Position numbers and translations under genes: made by a program. Shown here piece after piece: positions 21,502-30,326 of a DNA stretch of 64,000 bases (its first letter is position 1; every line of letters begins with the position of its first letter). Origin of the DNA: Portulaca oleracea (taxonomy: Eukaryota; Streptophyta; Magnoliopsida; Caryophyllales; Portulacaceae); contig CM055876.1 in NCBI GenBank assembly GCA_029582165.1, positions 17,514,501 to 17,578,500 on the forward strand. The letters run 5' to 3'. The notes under the pieces were generated by a model. That model was not told where the DNA came from. It saw only the letters and a program-made list of their open reading frames with translations, and did no database searches.

Positions 21502-22962
21502 CTAATCTTGCTTCACTTTCTCTACTTCGCCAGTTGTCTCATGGTCAATCTCCATGTCTCTAGGTCTGTTAAGAGCTTTCTCTTTGTCCTCGGGCTTATA
21601 GGCCCGCCTGCCTGGTTTTCGTGCCTCCACTCTCGGACCAAGTCTATCTTTCACCGAGTCTCTCGTACCCAGACGGTCCTTTACTGAAGTACGAGGACCA
21701 AGTCTTTCCTTTGCAGATATTTGTCTCCTTCTCGCTTCCCCAGCGCGGCGAGATTCAACAGCAACAATCAGCCATCCATGGTAATCAGCATCGACAATAT
21801 GAGACACGTGTATCTTGGGAGGGGCTTTAAGAGTTGGCCTTCTTTCCCAGTATTTCAGCCATGACTCTATCACCGAGCTTCGAAGCTTCAATTTTTCGGG
21901 AGTTTCACACAGTAGCTCAGGAATATCCTGCTTGCAACCCATCTGGCGCTTCACTCGCGCCGGAAAATAAAAGGTCATGTGTGTCAAGCCGGCGAGACAC
22001 ATATAGGCATTGAGGAAATCATGGGTCACATATTCAGAAATGTGCCACCATTCGATCCATCATAAGATATCCCGAGGCTCCTTTAAAAAGGCGATCTATT
22101 CCTTTACCGAGCGGAGATCGGTATACTTCCTCTTCCTCTGATAGTAGTTCGCTATCGCCGAAGAAGTCTGAGGTTCTTCAATAAGACCCAAGTGCTCCAT
22201 TAACAAGATCTGTGCAACATTTAGCCAGGGTTAGATTGCATGCCAATTATCCCAAACAAAAAAAAAAAATGCACAAAACCCACGCGAGTTTTGCAGATAG
22301 TAGAGGCATAGGTCAGACTGGAATGAAAAGGAGGAATGAAATACCTGAAGTAGCAAGGGACTTCCTCGGAAATCATGTTCTGGATCCGGGTCATCCAAGC
22401 CCATCATGGTTTCCGCTAACATTAGAGGCACGAGATTGTAGTCTCGGGACATGTCTTCGACGATTTGGATCAAATTCGCCGGTCCGGTTCTTTTGCCACC
22501 ATGGTAGAAGCAAAACTCGCCAAGGAGACATAATACGAGCGCTCGCACTCGTATCACTGGACCATATACCAAGGTATCAGAAGATTGAAAATATTCAACT
22601 ATGGTTTGAAAGTGTACCTTTTCGCCGAATATTGCGCTTCCGATGACTCGAGAAGGAAGACATAAGAGCTCCTTGTATTGCTTGGGGATGTCCGTTGGCG
22701 TTGGAGGCGATGTCGGCCGAGCAAAATGATTTGTCCCTAGGATGGAGGACCATTCCTCCGGAAGCAGACATAACTCCTTCCACGAAAAGCGGAAGACATG
22801 TATTTTTGGATCCCAAAAAGTCTCCGCCGCACGGAGAAAATCGTGATTAATCCTCACTTGCTGAAGACTCATTAAACTTGTTAACTTATATCTTCCGAGC
22901 TCTTTCTTCTCTTCCTTGGACAAGGTGCTCACCCAAGTTGCAAGTTTCTTCTCGAATGCCAT
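21502..22962 (-). pseudogene. Antisense gene 1 of the Tat element: DUF7745-like protein, 2 exons
   Basis: Exon 1 is 22345-22962 (ATG at 22962, MAFEKKLATW) and ends CAG|GTATTT. Exon 2 is 21502-22209 after CACAG; phases agree (442 codons). The core FWDPKIHVFRFSWKELCLLP with EEWSSILG resembles the retrotransposon-borne plant family now called DUF7745, as do MTFYFPARVKRQMGCKQDIP and PELL. The C-terminus has short RLGPRTSVKDRLGTR repeats. Two exon-2 stops fall where Trp is expected (TAG near 22097, TGA near 22060); both fit C-to-T changes on the + strand. Function is unknown. It lies antisense, downstream of integrase. Domain name is moderately sure; the gene structure is clearer. Confidence 0.7.
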
Positions 22963-25900
22963 GAGAATCAGGTTCCTTTCTTCTTTGTGTTTTAGGAGAA
23001 TATGTGATGAAGACTTTGAAGTGATGATCAGGGGTGATGATTATATGCATAACATGAGGTATTTATACACCTCCATTCATGATCAAAATGGAGAAAATGC
23101 AACCAGCAACGATCAAGTACCCATTGCATTTGTATCCCATGATTTTAGCCCACTTACAACGGTTAGTAAAAAAAAAAAGAAAAACAATATCAAAACCCGC
23201 ACGGGTTTTGATGTGCACAGATCCATGCGCGCGTCTGTCCAAGCCCAGGCCCAGGGCCTGCTGAAGAGAAAACCCGCGCGGATTTTCTGTCGACATGGGC
23301 CGGCTCTCAGTAGCTCGACCCACATGTTTCTGATTGTAACTGGGCTCAGGAATTAAATTTGCCCGTTCGTGTATTTTAAATGTTTCAGATCTTGGCCCAA
23401 TGATACTCGGTTCTGAAATTTTACTCGAGTTTACTCTGACACTTAAGCTTTTGTTTTCTTTTATTTTCTTTTCTTTTTGGGTAAGCGGGATTAAGTTGGG
23501 ATTAATCCCGTCATGTAGAAAGTCATTCAGATATACGTTAATCGTGCATTCACCGAGTCTTGCATATAAAATAAGAAATAAAAATAAATAAGAGTCTTGC
23601 ATTAATAAAAAAAAGTACAAATTAGTCTTGCATACAAAAGTCTAAAATTGCATAGGGTCTTGCTTGTCATCAGTCTGATCACCATAGGGAGCCTGAATTG
23701 CCGCTATCTTCAACCGGGTTGTTACCAGTATGAGAAGTCCCAGCGTTGGAGGCATCAGCCGTGCCGAAATAAGTGTCCCAGGAATAGTAGTCAGGACCAG
23801 GAGTCGTCTGCGGTGGCCCAGACAAGGGAACTTCAGAAGGATGCATGCTCGACGGTGATGATATGGAATGCTCCTGCGAACCGGCTAGCCATGAATGGTC
23901 AGGTAATGTGCCACTCAACAGAAGGGGTAGGCCATACATGATCAGTACCGTAACCGGGGGCTGGCCAACTAGAAGAAGAAGATCCTCCCAACCAAGAATG
24001 TTGAGGTGCAGACCACTCTTGCATACCCGTCGGCCATGAGGGACCCATCCCAGGGGTCGGAACAGGCCACCCAGCAGAATAAGAACCAGAGCCAAAAGAG
24101 GAGGCGTCGTATGGTGCAGGTCGTGAAGTAGCGTCATCCGCTAGGGCCTGACCGCCAGGATACCCTACGTATGCACCTGAATCATGGTCCCTCACCACAA
24201 TCTCCCGACCACGGCGAGCAGAATGCACTGAAGCTGGAGTGCGGCGAGAATGAGAAGGTCGGTTGGTAGCACTTGACTCCGAAGCATCTTCCACCCAATA
24301 GGAATGGGGCTGGGTGTCACCACCATACCCAACACTGTGATGTAACCCCCCTAGGCCAAGTTGTTCATCCAAGGACATTTGAGCCATGTCCTCTTCCATA
24401 GGGCGACGATCTCTGCTATCGGATCTACTACGATGAGACCCAGTTGAATGCTGACCCTCAATCATGATGCCTTTACCGCGACCCTCTGGCACAACTACTA
24501 GAGGAGGATGAGATGACCCACCAACCTCTTCTCGAGATTGGCCCCGGGAAGAATATTCCCCTGCCGAAGAACGACGTGGGGGCTCAGTGCGAGGGACCCC
24601 TCCAGTAGAACGCCGAGGGGGATCCCGAGGAACAGACTCTGCATCGGCTTCCATATCAGCCCTTCCGACAGTATTCCCACGATACCTGCCTGAGCCGATG
24701 AATGCCCGGTCAATGTGCTTTAACATAGTACTCCACTCCTTGGTCACTTGTCGGAAGATAACCCATCTTAGCTGGAAGACAATGAGACCAAGGTCATACA
24801 TGTATAAATGGCATAAGGGAGAAAAGGGAGGAACATGAAGACTTACCGGTTTCCGATCAAACTCTCGGAGTGCAGAGCATTGACTGCTAGTCTCTACATC
24901 CAAGAAACCGCCAATCTTTCTTCTCGCTAGTGGAGCCTCCACCTCAGCGGCCTTAGCATAGGGCCTCAACGGTAAACATTATGATCAGAAATCAGCCAAA
25001 ACATGACAGAAGCTGTAAACATTATAGTTAGAAAACATGACAGAAATAAACGGCTCAAGTAGCGCTGAAATTCCTCATCAAATTGCTCCTATGAGACGTC
25101 ATGCACAAAGTTGTCGGAGTCTTGGCCGTGAATCCAATCTCCCAAGGCACCCGGAGCAACGCGCCATAGCTCGAACATCTGCTCTGGAGGATGTTGGGGT
25201 ATAAGACCGAGATATTCCCCCAGGATTTGCCTCGTAGCTCTCTCCCCCAAGTACCATATGAAGCCTCAGGGTCCCTTCATCAGAATACGGAGGCGAGTAT
25301 CATGCTCCACTGTTTGCAAAGGGGTGGGCAATCCGCCCAAGTTGAACTCCGCTCATGGACGCCAGTTCACGTGGTCATGTGAAAGAAAGAGAGTCACTAC
25401 AAGAATAGAAGCAAAATAAATAAAGGCCTTAGGTATAAAGAAATACCGGGGAGAGGTCATCCAGCATACGACGAACGCGATCGAGACTGCCCGACTGGAA
25501 TTTCTTCCCATGAACGGCCTCGGTAGACAAGCGTTCAGCAGCTGGGACTGTCTTATTCTTCTCGGAGCGAATGCCCAAAGACAGAATATACTCGTATGCC
25601 CATGATTGCATGAATATAAAGTCAAAGAAGGAGCGAAAGAGTAGCAAAACTACAAAGAGAAGAGTCACGGGGATATACCTCGAGCACCATCCATAGAGAA
25701 GGGTCGTACTGGTAGCGAGTATGAGACTTGTGGAGGTAAACCGGATCATTATCCTGTGAAAGCCTAATGCCGCGGCGAAGCCAGAGGATGAAGTTCGCAT
25801 AAGCCGCCTTGCCCCAGTTCAAGTTCCGAACATTATTTAAGTCCAAAAGATTCCGAAGCCACGTCAAAGTGATGTTATCTCCCCGGTTGGCGAATAGGGT

Positions 25901-26745
25901 GGCAGAAATGATGTATGCCAAATGAAGCGGCATTGATCCCCAGGCAAGTTCTGGAAGTTGGCGTCAAGGATGGCCGCCTCGAAGTACGCATAAGCAAGGT
26001 TGGAAAGGCCCTGTCCTTGGTCTAAGCGCGCTGACAATGGACCCAGAAGATCCAAGACCATCGGCGGAATCTCAGCGTCGAAAACTACATCACGCCCTCC
26101 CCAAGGAAGACCAGTGATCATGATAAAATCTGTAGGGGTAATCGTCATCTCGCCCACCGGAAAATGAAAGGAGTTGGTGGTGTCCCAAAACCTTTTAGCT
26201 ATAGCACGGCCTATAACACGGTATGTACGGCCCTTCCAGGCCACCAAACATTTCCAGAACGACATGAGTCCCACCGCGGTCAAGGTATTGCTAACAAAGT
26301 CCCCGGGAATTGAGGCGCCTACCTTAAGGAGATCCTTTAGGACACCGGGGGTTTTCAAGTTATCCTCCTAAAGGCAAACAGAAGGGATCAGTTAAAGTTG
26401 AGGGCTCATCTAAATACATTGGACCAAGGCCTATTCTTTCGGGCCCTAGCTGGACCCAGCACCAACACTGGGCTCACAGCCATGACCCACAAGATAAATA
26501 AATTGGAAAACGAAAAAAAGAGCAAAACAAAAAAAAGGACAACTCAGCACGGCCCAAATGTGCCGGCCCAGCAGAACTAAAACCCGCACAGGTTTTAATT
26601 CTCTTATGGGCCGCACATTCAGGCCCAGTGTCTTTTTTGGCGGTCTGCGGGCCAGAAAACCCGCGCGGGTTTTCTTTTTTTTTTTTCTGGTGGGCCGTTT
26701 TCTTTGTCAATTAGGCCGATCATGCATAAAACCCACACTGATTTT
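22275..26745. promoter_or_regulatory. 18-bp palindrome, internal copies of the Tat element (6)
   Basis: Copies are at 22275 (intron of the DUF7745-like gene), 23192 and 23269 (spacer), and 26579, 26656 and 26728 (intron 1 of the PMD gene). The copy at 26656 is the perfect AAAACCCGCGCGGGTTTT; the others have one to several changes, mostly CG to CA or TG. All avoid the coding exons. Confidence 0.7.
22963..23678. other. Spacer between the two antisense genes of the Tat element
   Basis: It lies upstream of the DUF7745-like gene and downstream of the PMD gene, so it may hold the promoter of the former. It contains palindrome copies at 23192 and 23269 and several GGCCCA/TGGGCC motifs. Confidence 0.5.
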
Positions 26746-27045
26746 CTCTTGGGTCGGGTTTGGTCCGTCTCTCAAATTGGGTTATCGTTTTAAATAAATA
26801 AAAAGAGTCATCATGAAGGCATGCATACACATCAATTTAAAGCATGCTTAAAATAATGAAAAATCGACAAGACATGAAAAATAAATTCGTGCTTGCTCAT
26901 TTTTTTATTAAACTAAGCATAAAAGAGAGGTTTTGGAAATTACCTTGCCATGGGAGCGGTAGAACCAAGCATGGTTCCAAGACTGAATAGTAAGGTCCGA
27001 AGGGGCGGCGTTCGCACTCGGAATAAAATTGCGACGTGAAGACAT
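23679..27045 (-). pseudogene. Antisense gene 2 of the Tat element: plant mobile domain (PMD) protein, about 6 exons
   Basis: PMD (aminotransferase-like) proteins occur in retrotransposons and in host MAIN/MAIL proteins. Exon 1 is 26944-27045 (ATG at 27045, MSSRRNFIPSANAAP). Exon 2 is 25679-26367, with FWDTTNSFHFPVGEMTITPTDF, the PMD signature, and a frameshift near 25945 before SATLFANRGDNITLTWL and RNLNWGKAAYANFI. Exon 3 is about 25447-25606 (SWAYEYILSLGI); its acceptor reads TGCAA rather than TGCAG. Exon 4 is about 25040-25375, with stops where Trp is expected. Exon 5 ends at 24847 (CCG|GTAAGT). Exon 6 starts at 24771 (VTKEWSTMLKHIDRAFIG) and continues as a Ser/Arg/Gly-rich tail to about 23679 with a frameshift near 23930. 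A decayed copy. Confidence 0.8.
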
Positions 27046-27049
27046 CTCG

Positions 27050-27610
27050 TGGGACCATGCCGCCGCATAAAAGAGCACCATCATCTGGTTGCCGCAAAAA
27101 AGGGACCATCCATCGTCCGGTTGCCGCATAAAAGAGCATCATCATCTAGTTGCCGCTAAAAAGGGACCATTTATCATCCGGTAGCCACATAAAAGAGCAC
27201 CATCAGCGACAGTCGTCAAACGGTTGCCACTTAAAGGCCTCCAATGATGTCGTCAGCGACAGTCGTCCCACGGTTGCCACCTAATGGCCTCCAACGATGA
27301 CGTCAGCAACAATCGTCCAACGGGTTCCGCGTAAAGGACTCTGATGATGTTAGCAACAGCAGTCGTTCAAACGGATTCCACTTAAAGGACTCCAAACGAC
27401 ATTCTTAGCATCAGTCGTCCAACGGTTGCCACCTATATGTTACCGACAATCTCTTCATCAGCAGCAGTCGTTCAAACGGATTCCACTTAAAGGTCTCCAA
27501 CGACACCCTCAGCATCGGTCGTCCAGCGGTTGCCATCTAAAGGTTACCGACGACATCATCATCAGCAACATCACCTGGTTGCCATATAAAAGAACACCGC
27601 CAACATCAAA
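27050..27610. repeat. Degenerate tandem repeats upstream of the Tat 3' LTR
   Basis: Blocks of roughly 55-65 bp share CGGTTGCC, (A/T)TAAAAGAGCACCATC or TTAAAGGCCTCCAA, and CAGCGACAGTCGTC. They are followed by a polypurine tract and the right LTR. There is no coding potential. Confidence 0.75.
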
Positions 27611-27657
27611 GATAGACATCAAGTCTACTTTGACCTTCGTCCTATTCGGACTCGATC

Positions 27658-27672
27658 AAAGTGGGGGCTCTT
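27658..27672 (+). other. Polypurine tract of the Tat element
   Basis: AAAGTGGGGGCTCTT lies immediately before the right LTR, where plus-strand priming is expected. Confidence 0.7.
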
Positions 27673-29194
27673 TATAGACACCGGGATTTGCATCGATATA
27701 ATCCCGACTTGCCAAAAGTTCAAATAAAACATCTAGGGCCGAATACATCATTGGGCCAATGTAGCAAGCAATGCAAACAAAAAACAAGTATAAGGCGGCC
27801 CACTACCAAAGACAAAACCCGCACGGGTTTTTATCAAATGAAACGGCCCAGAACCAGGACAGGCTCAAGGCGCGCCCCGACCTAGACACTCCAAAACCCG
27901 CGCAGGTTTTCTACAGCCCGATGCGCGTCGTTTTGCTCCGTCCACGTTAGCGATCCGTGTGTGGGATTTATAAAACCCGCGCGAGTTTTATCTTTAAGAA
28001 TCCGGGGCCGAAAACTTGATCATCATCGCATGATATTAGCCCATGTGTTTTGACCTAAAGCATTGACTCAGTGATTGCATGGCATGATCCAAGGGATGTG
28101 TCCCCATGATTTTCCCTCCAAATCTCACCTCCTTCACCTATAAATACCCCTCTCTTTCACCCCCACTAATCACCAACTAATACCATCATTATCACCTAAA
28201 CTCTCTTAACATTCCATCATCCATATTCACTCTCTAATCCTCTTCTAATCACTTTTGTCATATCCATATTCACTCTCATACAATTCTTCTAAACACTTGC
28301 ATATTTCCATCAAGGTCCAAAGGTCAAGGCGAAGTCAAGAAATTCAACCGGCGCGTTCGAGCTCCTAAGTCAAAAAGGTTCGCTTTATGTTTCTTTTCAT
28401 TATTATTTAATCATGTAATTTGTACTTTATTTTCATTACTTGTGTATATTTTGTAAACCAAAAACCCCTTGTTTTATAATGCATGTTAAGAATATAAATT
28501 TGCGAAATTAATTAAACTTCTCCCTGCTTTATTTCATTTTGATGTCGATTTTAGTAGAGTGTTTTCTAACAGGCGAATTCGAGAATTCTTATAATTCTCG
28601 AATTCGTAACCTTACCCCCGGACTTAGAATCGGGTTCCATAGACCGGAGTCATTTTCATTATTTTTATGGTTTGTCGGTTTCCTTAAATCGACTGGCGAC
28701 TCTTTCATTCTTTTTATAATCCGTTTAATTATTTAATATTAGAATTTGCACTAAAATAATGAAAAATGGCTCAACATCTCCCATTCATCATATTCAAGGC
28801 TAAAACCGAGAGAAAGTGAGCCAGGAAACAATAAAACACGCCGCGGTTTTCTGTTTCCAACCCCTCTACGGCCCGGTGTGAGACGACCAGGTCAAGGCCC
28901 GATCAAAACCCGCACGGGTTTCGACAGTTCTTGGCGGCCCGGTTGCTTTCTTTTGGGCTAGAATTTGTTGTTTGGGCCGATTTTAAGTTATTATTAATAT
29001 ATTTTGGCATAACTTCAAATATTTAAATAGTGAAAACGGATTTGTAAAATAAATAAAATTTCACCACACTGAAAATGAAGTTCGAAAATAAAAATATCTT
29101 TATTTAAGGATTAAGCAACCTTAGTCGGCTCCCGATCACTTAAGTAGCGCTTCCGAAAACAATTTCTCCAAACGGGAATTTTCCGGGTCCTACA
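27673..29194 (+). repeat. Tat element 3' LTR, 1522 bp
   Basis: It starts TATAGACACCGGG (TGTAG changed to TATAG) and ends GGGTCCTACA. It carries a TATA box at 28139. It contains about 392 bp that the left LTR has lost. By eye the aligned parts differ at several percent of sites. Confidence 0.9.
27814..28922. promoter_or_regulatory. 18-bp palindrome cluster, right LTR (5 copies)
   Basis: Copies at 27814, 27893, 27972, 28833 and 28905 correspond one to one to those of the left LTR. None is perfect here; changes are mainly CG to CA in the centre, and the copy at 28833 is rearranged (ACACGCCGCGGTTTT). Confidence 0.7.
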
Positions 29195-29199
29195 TTTTC

Positions 29200-29481
29200 C
29201 ACCCCTCTAAAAAGTAGGAGAATGGTCTCTATTTATAGAGAACCTGGGTCAGCCTTTGGGCCCATTTAACTACTTTTTTAAAAAAAAGGAGAAATATTTA
29301 TGTATCACCCATGACACGTGGCATGATTTAACTGGCCAAAAATATAATATCGTTTAATTTATCATTAAATGATCCACCATAATTAATTTTGACACATGGC
29401 AGATTACAAATGGCCGAATTAAAATTATTTTAATTTCCACGTGGCGAGTCTAGATTGGCTGACAAATTTTTGCCTTTTACA
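29200..29481 (-). repeat. TR-GAG-1 5' LTR, second part
   Basis: It resumes at CACCCCTCTAAAAAG exactly where the first part stopped, after the TTTTC duplication at 29195-29199, and ends CTTTTACA. The minus-strand TATA region is CTCTATTTATAGAG near 29228. The GTAAG duplication of the outer element follows at 29482. Confidence 0.9.
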
Positions 29482-29486
29482 GTAAG

Positions 29487-30326
29487 GATCAACCAATGGA
29501 TAAGCTAGGCATTTGCACAATTTACTAAGACAAGTTTTACAGGTAATATATTAATTGCTGCAATACTTGAGCTAAATGTGTTTTTTGGATTGTTTATACT
29601 AGAGAAAGTACGTGATTACATAACTTGTAATTATTCTATATTGCACAATGTTCATCATATTTCTAATCCTGTTCAAGTTTGGGAAGTGAGAGAGGGGGAA
29701 AATGAGGGTGGGAGTTGGGGGTTCGAAGAGGGAGAAAATGTGAATAGTGAGAGTCTTTTCTGAATGTCTTTTAAGGCGAACCACGGTTCGCTTTTGTAGA
29801 TATCCGTGAATATCTTTAAAGATAAACCATAGTTTGCTTTGTAGATATCCTATGTGTGAATAAAAGAAAGAGGGGGTAGAGCAATTTAAACAAAAGAAAG
29901 AAAAATTGATTGTCCACTTTACATGCCAAGTCAACAATGCTAGGTCTCCGTCTCTTTGATAAATTGGGGTCGCATGGTACTCATGTCTTCCATAGTCAAT
30001 GTATATTTTGGGTCATCCTTCATTGTCAATAACCCTAATTTATAAGTTAATGGCTGATTTTATTTTTTCTTATAAAAAAAGGCAAAGAACTGAGAACTTT
30101 GGGCTCCAAAAGAACACTACAAAAAGCAAGCCAACCACACGGCTTAGCCCAGTCACCCACTCATCAATTTTAGGTCATTAGGTTGTCAACTCGTTGGGTT
30201 TTTTCTTCATTTCTTGTTCGTGGTTATTTTGTATTTTCCTTTTCTTTGTATGTCCTTTTTTTTATAACTATTATTTTATTGGAGTGGAGTTGTTCTCTTA
30301 TCTTGAAGCAGGAAGTGGGTGAGAAG
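29487..30326. other. Intergenic region, presumed promoter and 5' leader of the next gene
   Basis: It is host sequence beyond the retrotransposon block. No coding sequence was recognised. The last 100-200 bp before the ATG at 30327 should include the 5' UTR; no convincing TATA box was identified. Confidence 0.45.

Larger units (their letters stand above)
12273..29194 (+). mobile_element. Tat-lineage Ty3/gypsy retrotransposon (16.9 kb) with antisense genes, nested in TR-GAG-1
   Basis: It is inserted in the TR-GAG-1 LTR with a perfect TTTTC duplication (12268-12272, 29195-29199). LTRs are 12273-13402 and 27673-29194. A primer-binding site follows the left LTR and a polypurine tract precedes the right one, so it is in + orientation. 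Domain order is gag, protease, RT, RNase H, a second archaeal-type RNase H, then integrase; the second RNase H is a hallmark of the Tat lineage. Between integrase and the 3' LTR lie two antisense spliced genes (DUF7745-like at 21502-22962, PMD at 23679-27045). Many stops and frameshifts make it non-autonomous today. Confidence 0.92.
7341..29481 (-). mobile_element. TR-GAG-1: gag-only LTR retrotransposon, split by a nested Tat element
   Basis: The element runs right to left. Its LTRs are 7341-7999 and 11883-12272 plus 29200-29481; the second is interrupted by the insertion at 12273-29194. The target duplication GTAAG is present at 7336-7340 and 29482-29486. Without the insertion it is about 5.2 kb, nearly the length of TR-GAG-2 at 50474. 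It encodes a Ty3/gypsy-type gag but no protease, RT, RNase H or integrase. The place of pol is taken by an 80-bp tandem array and a GACTT...AGTC motif array. This fits the TR-GAG class of non-autonomous plant elements, which need polymerase from a partner element. Confidence 0.88.

Noticed and set aside
22212..22646. Plus-strand 144-codon open frame
   Set aside because: It is the shadow of the DUF7745-like antisense exon, whose minus-strand frame has recognisable motifs and splice sites.
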